64,000 nt of DNA. Source: VXPQ01 sp965116435 (GTDB lineage: Bacteria; Bacteroidota; Rhodothermia; Rhodothermales; VXPQ01). The translations under genes and the position numbers were made by a program. A model generated the notes under the pieces. That model was not told where the DNA came from. It saw nothing but the letters and a program-made list of their open reading frames with translations, and searched no databases. The DNA is taken from positions 1,612,001 to 1,676,000 of the forward strand of contig OZ220686.1 in NCBI GenBank assembly GCA_965116435.1, read 5' to 3'. Of this stretch, positions 1 through 9,143 are shown piece after piece; within the stretch, counting starts at the first letter, position 1, and each line of letters opens with the position of its first letter.

Positions 1-219
1 TGCAATGCAAAAAGCCTTGAAGCACAAAAGGGTAAGGCGCTCTTCCAGGCTATTCGGGCAGATTGCCCATGTTGCGCCGCTGAAAGCGGAATCTTGTGTG
101 GATCCCGCTTTCGCCGAACTCAGGGAAACGTTGCAACGATGGTTTCCCCCGGAAAACCACACCGGTAACGGACTGCGTGGCGTATCTTAAACAGAACCCG
201 CAGGACTCATACGAAACCC
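1..219. other. Left-edge stretch without a convincing gene
   Basis: A 61-codon open frame at 5-190 has no recognisable domain and no convincing ribosome binding site, so it is not called. The stretch probably holds the promoter of the squalene-synthase-like gene, but no clear -35/-10 pair was seen. Confidence 0.4.
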
Positions 220-1254
220 TTGGCGCCTTCCCCGGAAACTGTGTCGAACAGTGATCTTGCATATCAGGAACGTATTCTGCAAGGCGTTTCCCGCACCTTT
301 GCCCTCACGATCCCGCAGTTACCGACCGGGCTGCGCGACGTCGTAGGGAATGCCTACCTCCTGTGCCGCATCACGGACACGATCGAAGACGATCCGGCCC
401 TCTCCGCCGAACAAAAACGAGCGTTCGCAGAACGTTTCGCCGACATCGTCGCAGGACGAGAAGACGCCGAACCGTTTGCGCGCGAACTCGGCCCCCTGCT
501 GTCGTCTTTTACCTCCCCGGACGAACGCGACCTGATCGCCCACGCCGACCGCGTTATCCGCCTTACCAGCGGATTCAACGCCGCCCAGCGAGGCGCCCTC
601 GAACGTTGCGTCCGCATTATGGCGCACGGCATGGCGGAATTTCAACAGAGCGCCACGCCGAACGGCCTGAACGACATCCCGCACCTGGATCGCTATTGCT
701 ACTACGTAGCGGGCGTCGTAGGCGAAATGCTCACCGAGCTGTTCTGCGACTATTCCAGCGAGATCAACGAACATCGCGAGGAATTGCTGGCGCTGGCCGT
801 TTCCTTCGGACAAGGCTTGCAAATGACCAACATCCTCAAGGACATATGGGACGACCGGGAGCGCGGCGCATGCTGGCTTCCGCGGGACGTCTTTCTCGCC
901 GCCGGTTTCGACCTGCACGCCCTGTCTCTGGACCAGACCCATCCCGGGTTCGCCGAGGGATTATCCGAACTGGTCGGCGTCGCCCGCCAACACCTCGAAA
1001 ACGCGCTCCGGTACACCCTGATCATACCTGCCCGCGAAACGGGCATTCGGCGACACTGCCTGTGGGCGCTGGGCATGGCCGTACTAACCCTCCGACGCAT
1101 TCACGCAACGCCTGCGTTCCGCAGCGGACAGGAGGTGAAAATTTCCCGGCGCAGCGTGTGGACGGTGGTTATCGTCACCAGCATCCTGGCGCGCTCGAAC
1201 CGGGCGCTGACGTTCCTTTTCAGGGCCATGGCGAAACGGTTGCCTTCCTCGTGA
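220..1254 (+). CDS. Squalene synthase-type prenyltransferase (farnesyl-diphosphate farnesyltransferase family)
   Basis: The family condenses two farnesyl diphosphates head-to-head into presqualene diphosphate and then squalene at the membrane. The first aspartate-rich motif DTIEDD is at about residues 53-58 and the second (NILKDIWDD) at about 204-212. The stretch YCYYVAGVVGEM and a C-terminal VKIS motif followed by a hydrophobic segment fit the squalene-synthase branch (YCHYVAGLVG, VKIR) better than phytoene synthase. The length of 344 aa is longer than the short HpnC/HpnD proteins. The frame opens with TTG at 220; GTG at 241 would give MSNSDLAYQERI and is an equally plausible start. Three DUF2236 oxygenase-like genes follow on the same strand, which suggests that the isoprenoid product is modified or cleaved (inference). 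The product, squalene versus a related C30 compound, is not proven. Confidence 0.8.
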   Translation: MAPSPETVSNSDLAYQERILQGVSRTFALTIPQLPTGLRDVVGNAYLLCRITDTIEDDPALSAEQKRAFAERFADIVAGREDAEPFARELGPLLSSFTSPDERDLIAHADRVIRLTSGFNAAQRGALERCVRIMAHGMAEFQQSATPNGLNDIPHLDRYCYYVAGVVGEMLTELFCDYSSEINEHREELLALAVSFGQGLQMTNILKDIWDDRERGACWLPRDVFLAAGFDLHALSLDQTHPGFAEGLSELVGVARQHLENALRYTLIIPARETGIRRHCLWALGMAVLTLRRIHATPAFRSGQEVKISRRSVWTVVIVTSILARSNRALTFLFRAMAKRLPSS

Positions 1255-1446
1255 ACCTTCCCGTCGAAAAAACCGGTTTCATATTCTTTGCGTCTTCAGG
1301 AAACACTCAATAAAATGATTCAGTTTAATTCGTTTTTATTGTGCGCAATCTGCTTACGTAAGACCCAAATTCTTCCGGCCTCCCGAACCAACAACATACA
1401 AAAACCCCTCTGTGCCAATAAAGAACGCGAAGGTACGTAATCCCCC

Positions 1447-2649
1447 GTGATCGCAGAACCGGAATATATCCCCTCGTGTTATCTGCCCGGCTACGCCAAG
1501 GCCCGGGCATTGAACGCTGAACGGGCAGCCAATCATGTGGCCCACTCGCTTATCGGAGACCCCGAAGCCGATGAGGTGATTGAACACATGGAGGCGATGC
1601 AGCCTGGCGAGGCGGCGCGATTATACAAGCTGGGAATAAACGCAGCTGATCCCGCGGAACGGGATCAGCTCTTGCGCGACGCCCCGCCCGCATTGCGGGA
1701 TTTCCTGAACAAGCTGGATACGCCGCCCGACTGGGTCGATCTGTCGGCCTGTGGTCCGGGCGTACGCATGTTTCACAGGAATTCGCATCTGGTGCTCGGC
1801 GCCTTTGTCGGGGGCACCCTCATAGAGGGATTCGCGACGAACATCAGCAAGTCTTTTTTCATAACCGGGCGAGTTCGGGAATACGGCGTCAGGCGTTTAC
1901 GACAGAATAACCGCCACATGTTGGAAATATTCATGCCGGGCGGCCTGGGACGAGGCGGCGACGGCTGGAAATTGTCCATGCGCATCCGACTGATCCACGC
2001 ACAAATAAGACACCTCCTGAACAACGCGGAAGACTGGGATACGGAAGCATGGGGCGTACCTATTAGCGCGGCGCATATGGGCTTCTCCATCGCAGCGTTT
2101 TCCGCAAGGTTGCTTAAGCATCTGAAAAGCCTGGGCGCTGGATACAGCCACGAAGAACGCGAGAGTTTTATGCAAATCTGGCGCTATTCGGGATTTTTAA
2201 TGGGCGTTCCCGAAACGATTTTGTACCACGACGAGGAAGAGGCGTTAGAGATATTTCGCATAGGCCGCATGTGCGAACCTTCGAGCGAACTGGAAGCCGT
2301 CGCCATGGCGAATGCATTGATCAACTCGGCCCCGCTGGTGATAGGCGTTACGGAATCGAGCGCCCGATTCGCCTTGGCCCAGTATGTATACCGGGTGTCC
2401 CGGGCGCTCATTGGAAACGACCTGGCCGATGCGCTGAAATACCCTGCGGGCCGGACCTTCGGCGTACTGCCGTTGTTCCGGCTTCAGTCTCGTTACGCCA
2501 GCATCATCGAACGCTTGTTCCCGAACCGCAAAAAAGGAGGAGGCTTCTCCCGATTCACGGCCCTGCTTGAAGCCTCTGCATTCGATATCGCGGGCATAAA
2601 CTTCAGAATGCCGGAGAAATTGTATGCGGAACAAGACATCAATTATTAG
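1447..2649 (+). CDS. DUF2236 (MpaB / latex-clearing-protein-like) oxygenase family protein, paralog 1
   Basis: This 400-aa protein belongs to the family that includes rubber oxygenase Lcp and fungal MpaB. Lcp is a haem b enzyme that cleaves polyisoprene. The signature RLIHAQIR at residues 181-188 reproduces the R-x2-H-x3-R spacing around the axial haem histidine of Lcp (R195, H198, R202 in the Streptomyces enzyme). Other shared blocks are RQNNRHMLEI, WGVPISAAHMG, IWRYSGFLMGVPE and a C-terminal YRVSRALIGNDLAD. There is no signal peptide or Tat motif, unlike secreted Lcp, so it is probably cytoplasmic or membrane-associated. The start is GTG at 1447. Substrate is unknown; the squalene-synthase-like gene upstream makes an isoprenoid a reasonable guess. 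Confidence 0.8.
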   Translation: MIAEPEYIPSCYLPGYAKARALNAERAANHVAHSLIGDPEADEVIEHMEAMQPGEAARLYKLGINAADPAERDQLLRDAPPALRDFLNKLDTPPDWVDLSACGPGVRMFHRNSHLVLGAFVGGTLIEGFATNISKSFFITGRVREYGVRRLRQNNRHMLEIFMPGGLGRGGDGWKLSMRIRLIHAQIRHLLNNAEDWDTEAWGVPISAAHMGFSIAAFSARLLKHLKSLGAGYSHEERESFMQIWRYSGFLMGVPETILYHDEEEALEIFRIGRMCEPSSELEAVAMANALINSAPLVIGVTESSARFALAQYVYRVSRALIGNDLADALKYPAGRTFGVLPLFRLQSRYASIIERLFPNRKKGGGFSRFTALLEASAFDIAGINFRMPEKLYAEQDINY

Positions 2650-2726
2650 CATGCAATAGAGGGTCCGGGTTTGGCCATCCAGGAAAGATCCGTCCGATTT
2701 ACTTGATCAACACGCAGGATAAAGCC

Positions 2727-3896
2727 ATGCGCATGCCCTCCGCATATCAAGACGGTTACGAGAAGGCGCGTGCCCTATACCCAGAGCTGGCGGACGCCTA
2801 TATTGAGAATACCCTTGTGGGCGATCCTGTGGCGGACGCCGCCATGGAGTCGCTGGCGGAATGTAGCCAGGAAGACAGGCATCGCTTTATCAAGGCAGGC
2901 ATGGAGCGCGACGAGGAAGGCCTGCGAGCCGCTCCGAACGCACTGCAGGAGTTTTTCGCCGTCCTTGACCGGCCGCCGCCGTTCGAGTTCGACCCGGAAC
3001 TGGCGGCCATTGGCTCTCGTGCTTTCTACAAATATTCGGATATGTTCTTCGTCGGGTTGGTGCTGGATTCGCTCATCACTGGCCTCAGCGAAGGATTAGC
3101 AAAAGCGTTCTATATTACAGGGCGAACGGCGGGAAATAGCCGTAGAGTCAAGCAGAATACCAGGCATGTGGTGGAGATTACCTTGCCGGGCGGCATGGAA
3201 CGAATGGGCGATGGCTGGAAACTAACCGTTCGCATTCGCCTCATCCATGCGCAGGTGCGGCTGCTATTGCTCAATTCGGACGAATGGGACGTACCCACGG
3301 AAGGGGTGCCGCTCAATATGGCGCATATGGCATTGGCGGGCACAGGATTTTCCGCGATCAACCTGCGGTCGGCGAGGAAGTTGGGCGTACGGTTGACAAA
3401 GGACGAAAGCGCCGGCTTCATGCACATTTGGCATTATGTCAACTGGTTGCTGGGCGTACCGGAAAGTCTGCTGTACCGCACCGAAGACGAGGCCTTGCGC
3501 ATCCGGAAAATCGCCCGCGCCTGCGAGATTCCCCCCGGCGAAAAGGCCATTGCCGTAGCGCACGGCTACATCAACACCGTCCCTGAACTGCTCGACGTCC
3601 AGGAGCCCGCCAAGCAGCAAAAACTCCTCAACGGCCTGTTTCGGGTCTCGCGGGCATTGATTGGAAACGAACTGGCCGACGCCCTCGATTTCCCCAGGCA
3701 AGCGACGTTCGGGATTCTGGCGCTGACGCGGCTGCAACGGCAGTTCCAGATCCTCCGTTCAAAAATCGTTCCGGGGGCTATGCCGCATGCCGTGGAGAAT
3801 TTTTCGGGGCTGATACATCGGTCCGTGTACGACAAAAGCGGAATCAGTTACCGCATGCCCGACGCCGTGAAAGGGGACGAGTCGAGTTGGTGGTAG
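2727..3896 (+). CDS. DUF2236 (MpaB / latex-clearing-protein-like) oxygenase family protein, paralog 2
   Basis: This is a 389-aa paralog of the preceding gene with the same architecture. The haem-ligand-like block RLIHAQVR has its histidine at about residue 174, and it also has RQ-type block KQNTRHVVEI, WGVP-equivalent EGVPLNMAHM, IWHYVNWLLGVPE and FRVSRALIGNELAD. It carries Thr in the QNTRH block where paralogs 1 and 3 have Asn, so the active-site surroundings may differ. ATG 2727 is chosen because it aligns with the N-termini of the other paralogs (PSAYQDGYEKARAL) and has AGGA a few bases upstream; a TTG at 2703 would add eight residues. It follows paralog 1 by 77 nt and is probably co-transcribed. 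Confidence 0.8.
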   Translation: MRMPSAYQDGYEKARALYPELADAYIENTLVGDPVADAAMESLAECSQEDRHRFIKAGMERDEEGLRAAPNALQEFFAVLDRPPPFEFDPELAAIGSRAFYKYSDMFFVGLVLDSLITGLSEGLAKAFYITGRTAGNSRRVKQNTRHVVEITLPGGMERMGDGWKLTVRIRLIHAQVRLLLLNSDEWDVPTEGVPLNMAHMALAGTGFSAINLRSARKLGVRLTKDESAGFMHIWHYVNWLLGVPESLLYRTEDEALRIRKIARACEIPPGEKAIAVAHGYINTVPELLDVQEPAKQQKLLNGLFRVSRALIGNELADALDFPRQATFGILALTRLQRQFQILRSKIVPGAMPHAVENFSGLIHRSVYDKSGISYRMPDAVKGDESSWW

Positions 3897-3951
3897 TGCT
3901 TCGTGCTTCGCGGGCAAGCCCATGAAACTACGCGCGGCGCGGATGAACGCG

Positions 3952-3986
3952 CACCGCACCGGCGGATACGTAACCAATGGGGCCTG
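3952..3986 (+). repeat. 35-bp direct repeat, left copy
   Basis: It matches 5390-5424 at 33 of 35 positions, in the same orientation. The core reads ATACGTAACCAATGGG. The two copies bracket the third DUF2236 paralog and the similarity stops abruptly at both sides. Confidence 0.85.
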
Positions 3987-4106
3987 ACGAGTGCGCTACG
4001 CAGAGCAAGGAGCGTCGACAAACGACGGAACAAAGCAGGAAACAGGCTGGTCTACAAGTCGTTCAGAGGTTTTCCAGGCACGATTGGACAGATTTTTAAA
4101 TACGCC

Positions 4107-5287
4107 ATGATGCAGGTACCTTCAGCGTATGTCAAGGGATATGCGAAAGCCAAGGCTGTTGACCCGGTAACGGCCGACAAGTACATCAAGCATACCACCA
4201 TAGGCGACCCTGAGTTGGATCCCGTGATGGAGGAGATTTCATCGTTGCCCCCTGGCGATCTGCATCGATTCACCAAGGCAGGCATAGAACAGGAGGAGGA
4301 AGTTCTGCGTACTGCGCCGCAAGTCTTGCGCGATTTCTTTGACAAGACTGACCGTGATACTCCTCCGTGGCTGGACTACAACGAGTTTGAACCAGGGCAG
4401 CGCGCCTTCTACGCAAACTTGAACAACATGCTCATTGCATACGCTATCGGAAGCGCCGTAGAAGGCTTTTCGACGCTTGTCAGCAAGTCTTTCTCGATTA
4501 CCGGACGCGTAACCGGTGGGGGAGCAGGCGCCGAAAGACGTCTCAGGCAGAATAACCGACACATGGTTGAAGTATATTATCCTGGTGGAATGCAACGGGA
4601 TGGTGACGGATGGAAAGTATCCATGCGCATTCGTTTCATACATGCCCGGGTAAGGAAACTGCTGGCGGACTCAAGCCTTTGGGAGTACGAGGCTTGGGGA
4701 GTACCGCTGAGCGCAGCGCATACAGGAGGCATCTCCTTGTTCACTTTTTCCATACGCCAGTTCGAACACGCATGCGCGATGGGTTCGAAAGTAAGCACGG
4801 AACAAAAAGAAAGCATTATTAAAATTTGGCGTTATGCCGGCTATCTGTTGGGAGTGCCTGAATCCATACTCTTTGCCAATGAAGAAGAAGCGAGAAAAAT
4901 TTACAAAATCGGCCATATGTGCGAACCACCGCCGGATTCCGATGCGAAAAACTTGGCGAATATGGTATTCAAGGTCTTACCGACCATGGCGGGTCTGACG
5001 GACGAGGCTAAAAGAAAAGTTTGGAAATGTATGCCTACCGCCTTTCGCGAGCCCTTATAGGCAACAAACTTGCGGACCAGTTTCAGTACCCGAGAACTTT
5101 CAGAATAAGACCGCTGGTGCTGGCTTATTACCGGATAAAAAATCATTTGCCTAATCTCATGAAGAATATCGGCAGCCAGCAAGAGGATGCGTTTTCTCAG
5201 ATTTTCGATGCCACGCAGTATGACAAGGGCGGGATAAGCTACAAGATGCCCGACCATGTGCGTGCGTCGAAGTCCAACCTATGGTAA
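4107..5287 (+). pseudogene. DUF2236 family protein, paralog 3, broken by a frameshift
   Basis: The third tandem paralog begins at ATG 4107 (MMQVPSAYVKGYAKAK). It shares RFIHARVR (histidine at about residue 179), WGVPLSAAHTG, IWRYAGYLLGVPE and a cysteine-containing GHMCEPP with its neighbours. The reading frame runs out at 5060, but the conserved tail (YRLSRALIGNKLADQ through GISYKMPDHV) continues in the +1 frame from about 5021 to 5287. Loss of one T in the TTT at 5020-5022 (GTTTGG in place of GTTTTGG) would restore an about 393-aa protein. It is visibly more AT-rich than paralogs 1 and 2, for example at 4800-4930, and is flanked by a 35-bp repeat, suggesting a separate history. A sequencing or assembly error in a homopolymer cannot be excluded. 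Confidence 0.75.
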
Positions 5288-5389
5288 GATGTTGAAAAAG
5301 CTGTACTTAGGCTAAGCAAGAGCACCGAGAGCATCCGCGTAAGACGGGGTGTCCAGAAAACTGTGTACGTTTATTTTTAGCGACGTTTT

Positions 5390-5424
5390 CACCGCACCGG
5401 CGCATACGTAACCAATGGGCCCTG
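5390..5424 (+). repeat. 35-bp direct repeat, right copy
   Basis: Second copy of the repeat at 3952-3986, with two mismatches. It lies between the end of the broken DUF2236 gene and the end of the convergent symporter gene. Confidence 0.85.
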
Positions 5425-5472
5425 TTTTCCGTACAATGGGTACCCCCTTATTGCGCTTTTTCGCCCGCATTG

Positions 5473-6996
5473 CTATCCCCCGAAAAAGGGTTCCCAGCGG
5501 GCGCGGTCGGGAGGAGGCGTGGCGAGACTCACGCCCACGAGCGCCAGCACGGACAAAATAACGGCAGGGTAGGTTACTTCCTGCAAAAACGGGTGCATAT
5601 CGGCGAACCAGGGCTGCCCGGACATCCAGAATGTCCATACAAGCGTGACGACGGTTCCGGTCAGAATGGACGCGATGGCGCCCGCCGCCGTAGCCCGCTT
5701 CCACAGAAACGCCGCAAGCAAGGCAGGCGTAATGGACGTGCCGTACACCAGATAGGCCGTATACGCCGCCGTCAGGATGGTCGGAAACTGATCCACGAGC
5801 ATCCAGGCGACAATCCCCAGCAGGAGCACCCATCCCCGGCTCATCAGCACGATGGCGCGGGAACCCATATCCGGCGCGATAAAGCGTTGCACCACATCCC
5901 GCGTCAGGTTCGTCGCGGGCACCAGCAGAAACGAGTCGGCGGTGGACACGATGATCGCCATCATGGTGGCCACCAGCATCATGCCCAGCACGAGCGGCAT
6001 GGCGTCGGAAACGGCAAGGGCGGGGATAATGTACTCGGAGCGGTTGGCCGCCACATCCGCGGCGCCCCCGGCGAACAGTTCGGGAATCAGCCCCTGATTG
6101 GCCGCCGCGGCGCCGGTCAGCCCCACGAAATACACGGCGGATTCCAGCGCCACCACGCCGATCACCCAGAAAAACACCGCCTTCTGCGCGGCATGGCCAT
6201 CCTTTGCGCTGAATATGCGCTGATACATGTTGGCGTCGCCCATCAGGAGCAGCATGGTGGGAATCAGAAAGGAGATGGCCACGATCGGCCCGGACGTGGC
6301 CCCGCTGCGCTCGTTCGCCCAGTTCCCGAACAATTCCCATTTCCCCGCCGCTTCTGCGTACAAAATAATCTCGTCCATCCCGCCCACCGCATGCACCATG
6401 AAGAATACGGTGGCGAACACGCCCAGCACCATGAGCACGCCATTCACGACATCCGTGTACACGACCGACAGCATCCCGGCCAGCGCCGTATAGGCAATGG
6501 CGAAAACCGCCGTGATCACAATACCCGCCTGCACGGAAATGGCGCCGTCCGTAATATAGGACAGTACGTTGCCGCCCCCCCGAAACTGGTACGAAACGAT
6601 GGTGAGGTAGGCAATGACGGTGGCGATGGTCGCCAGTACGCTGGCGATGCGCCCGTACCGCGCCTCGAAAATGTCGGGCACGGTTACCTTCCCGAAATGC
6701 CGAATGCGCCGCGCAATAAAATAAATGAGCACGATGCCGGCCCAGGCGCCCGCGCTGGACCACAGCCCCGCCATGCCGTTGCGATACCCCAGTCCGGCGC
6801 TGCCGAACAGGGAGCCGCTGCCCATCCAGGTAGCAAGCAACGTGCCCACCAGCACCCACCAGTGCAGCGTACGGCCCGCCACCATGAAATCTTCGCCCGT
6901 CTTTACGACCCGGCTCTTGTAGTATCCGACCCCGACCAGGGCGAGCAAATAGCCGATTATGGCGAGGATGTAGGGGTTTTCAAAAAGCGCCAGCAT
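5473..6996 (-). CDS. Sodium:solute symporter (SSS family)
   Basis: This 507-aa integral membrane protein couples solute uptake to sodium. The N-terminus shows the family pattern: a first hydrophobic helix, then GEDFMVAGRTLHWW, GTLLATWMGSGSLFGSAG and a long series of hydrophobic segments (about 13 predicted by eye). STADSFLLVPATNLTRDV, the conserved serine/threonine-rich segment of the sodium site, lies in the second half. The substrate cannot be read from sequence. It is convergent with the DUF2236 genes and divergent from aspS, so it is an independent unit whose promoter lies in the 7.0-7.2 kb gap. Confidence 0.9.
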   Translation of the reverse strand: MLALFENPYILAIIGYLLALVGVGYYKSRVVKTGEDFMVAGRTLHWWVLVGTLLATWMGSGSLFGSAGLGYRNGMAGLWSSAGAWAGIVLIYFIARRIRHFGKVTVPDIFEARYGRIASVLATIATVIAYLTIVSYQFRGGGNVLSYITDGAISVQAGIVITAVFAIAYTALAGMLSVVYTDVVNGVLMVLGVFATVFFMVHAVGGMDEIILYAEAAGKWELFGNWANERSGATSGPIVAISFLIPTMLLLMGDANMYQRIFSAKDGHAAQKAVFFWVIGVVALESAVYFVGLTGAAAANQGLIPELFAGGAADVAANRSEYIIPALAVSDAMPLVLGMMLVATMMAIIVSTADSFLLVPATNLTRDVVQRFIAPDMGSRAIVLMSRGWVLLLGIVAWMLVDQFPTILTAAYTAYLVYGTSITPALLAAFLWKRATAAGAIASILTGTVVTLVWTFWMSGQPWFADMHPFLQEVTYPAVILSVLALVGVSLATPPPDRARWEPFFGG

Positions 6997-7208
6997 AAGG
7001 GTTTTCGGAAAATGCCGTAAAAATCCGGGGAATAGCGCCCGGACGCCAAGGCGAACCTCGTTTCTATCGTCTTCATGCGTAATTTACGTGCGATATTGCT
7101 TTCGCGCCGTGCAAGCTGCGAACGCATGCGCCGCCTGCTTCGTCAAAGGGCGTCGTCATACCGAACCGACCATCTTCCATCCATCCCGTAACCACCCGAC
7201 ATTTCCCC

Positions 7209-9068
7209 ATGCCGGCCACCAACAAAGACCTGCACCCTACGCGCACGCACACCTGCGGCGAACTTCGTTCCGACCATGTCGGAAAGGACGTCGTGCTCAA
7301 AGGATGGGTAGATACCCGGCGCGATCTCGGCGGCGTGATCTTCCTGGACCTGAGGGATCGGTACGGACTGACCCAGGTCGTGTGTTCCCCCCAGGACGAA
7401 AAAGAGGCGTACGAACGCGCCGATCTGGTGCGGAACGAATATGTGGTGTCCATACGGGGCGTGGTGGGCGAACGAACGCAGGAAACCGTCAACCCGAAGC
7501 TTCCTACCGGAGCGATAGAGGTGCGGGTACAGGACCTGATCGTGCTCAACAGCGCGGAACCGGTGCCCTTCGCCGTATCGGCGCACGAAGAAAAACGGAG
7601 CGCAGCGAACGAAGACCTGCGCCTGCGCTACCGGTATCTGGACCTGCGCCGCACAGCGCTTCAGGACATGCTGACGCTCCGCCACAAAACCTGCCAGGCG
7701 GTGCGGCGATACTTCGACCGGCATGGTTTCCTGGAAGTGGAAACGCCCGTGCTTATGAAATCGACGCCGGAGGGCGCACGGGATTATCTGGTGCCGAGCC
7801 GCGTGCATCCGGGACATTTTTATGCGCTCCCGCAATCGCCCCAGACCTACAAGCAGCTGCTGATGGTCTCGGGGCTGGATCGGTATTTCCAGATCGTCAA
7901 GTGCTTTCGGGACGAAGACCTGCGGGCGGACCGGCAGCCCGAATTCACGCAGATCGACGTGGAAATGAGTTTCCCGGACGAGGAGCAAATCTATGCGACC
8001 TTCGAGGGACTCATGCAGGCCGTATGGAAAGACGTGAAGGGCGTCGAACTGCCCGCGCCGTTCCCCCGACTGACCTGGCGCGAGGCGATCGAGCGATTCG
8101 GATCGGACAAACCCGATCTGCGCTTCGGCATGGAAATACAGGATGTGAGCAAGGCGTTCGAAGGATCCGGGTTCCGGGTGTTCGACCGCATCCTCGAAAA
8201 TAACGGGCGCATCGTGGCGATCGTGGCCAAGGGGCAGGGGGACTGGGCGCGCAGCCAGATGGACCGCCTCGACAAAGACATCGTGCGGCGAAAAATTGGC
8301 GTGGGCGGGCTGATCTACTTCAAGCTGCCGTCGGACGGCTCGGAGCGGTATTCTTCGGTCAAGGAACATGTGATCGCCCGGGAATACGTGGACGCCTGCA
8401 TCCAGGCTGTGGGCGCCGAAGACGGAGACCTTGTGCTGGCGCTCGCGGGCCCGGACCCGGACATTTTCATGCACATGGGCAAGTTGCGCATGCATATGGC
8501 GCACGAAACCGGCCTCGTTCCGCCGCACGGCGAGGCGTGGCGGTTCGCATGGATCACGGAATTTCCGCTCCTCGAACGGGATGCGGACGCCAAACGATTC
8601 ACGGCCATGCACCACCCGTTCACGGCGCCCCATCCCGACGATGCGGCGGCGCTGGACAGCAACCCGGGGGCGGTGCGGGCGCGGGCGTACGACCTGGCGC
8701 TCAACGGCGTGGAGCTGGGCGGCGGGTCGATCCGGATTCATTCGAGAGACATGCAGCGCCGGATGTTTCGCTTGCTGGGCATCGACGAGGAAGAAGCCGA
8801 GCGGCGGTTCGGTTTCCTGCTGGATGCGTTCCGCTACGGGGCGCCGCCCCATGGCGGCATCGCCTTCGGCCTGGACCGGATTGTCATGGCGCTGGCGGGC
8901 ACGCAGAACATCCGGGACGTCATTGCCTTCCCGAAAACGCAGAGTGCGCAGGAATTGATGGTCCGGTCGCCGGATACGGTCGATGCGAAGCAACTGGACG
9001 CGCTGCACATCGGGATCGTCCCGGACGAAACGCCCGAACAGGCGGCGCGCGGCCCGGCGAAAACCTGA
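7209..9068 (+). CDS. aspS: Aspartyl-tRNA synthetase
   Basis: It charges tRNA-Asp with aspartate in the cytoplasm. At 619 aa it has the bacterial class IIb layout: an OB-fold anticodon-binding domain (GWVDTRRDLGGVIFLDLRD near residue 35), a class II core with motif 2 FRDEDLRADRQPEFTQIDVE, a GAD insertion in the middle, and motif 3 GGIAFGLDRIVM near residue 555. The RRDLGG loop carries Leu where known non-discriminating enzymes such as that of Pseudomonas have His, so by this single residue it looks specific for tRNA-Asp. The start ATG 7209 gives MPATNKDLHPTRTHTCGELR, which fits the family N-terminus. Confidence 0.96.
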   Translation: MPATNKDLHPTRTHTCGELRSDHVGKDVVLKGWVDTRRDLGGVIFLDLRDRYGLTQVVCSPQDEKEAYERADLVRNEYVVSIRGVVGERTQETVNPKLPTGAIEVRVQDLIVLNSAEPVPFAVSAHEEKRSAANEDLRLRYRYLDLRRTALQDMLTLRHKTCQAVRRYFDRHGFLEVETPVLMKSTPEGARDYLVPSRVHPGHFYALPQSPQTYKQLLMVSGLDRYFQIVKCFRDEDLRADRQPEFTQIDVEMSFPDEEQIYATFEGLMQAVWKDVKGVELPAPFPRLTWREAIERFGSDKPDLRFGMEIQDVSKAFEGSGFRVFDRILENNGRIVAIVAKGQGDWARSQMDRLDKDIVRRKIGVGGLIYFKLPSDGSERYSSVKEHVIAREYVDACIQAVGAEDGDLVLALAGPDPDIFMHMGKLRMHMAHETGLVPPHGEAWRFAWITEFPLLERDADAKRFTAMHHPFTAPHPDDAAALDSNPGAVRARAYDLALNGVELGGGSIRIHSRDMQRRMFRLLGIDEEEAERRFGFLLDAFRYGAPPHGGIAFGLDRIVMALAGTQNIRDVIAFPKTQSAQELMVRSPDTVDAKQLDALHIGIVPDETPEQAARGPAKT

Positions 9069-9143
9069 GGATGCACGGATCGCATCCTTTGATCGGCGCT
9101 TCCTGAATCCCCTTGCCCTCCGACGGCCACATAGCCCGCGCTC

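Noticed and set aside
220..1254. Phytoene synthase
   Set aside because: The YCYYVAGVVG and VKIS motifs and the C-terminal hydrophobic segment fit squalene synthase better, and no carotenoid desaturase or cyclase is nearby.
5470..7020. Long + strand open frame opposite the symporter
   Set aside because: It is His/Arg/Gly-rich, lacks any domain and is the antisense shadow of a clear membrane transporter.
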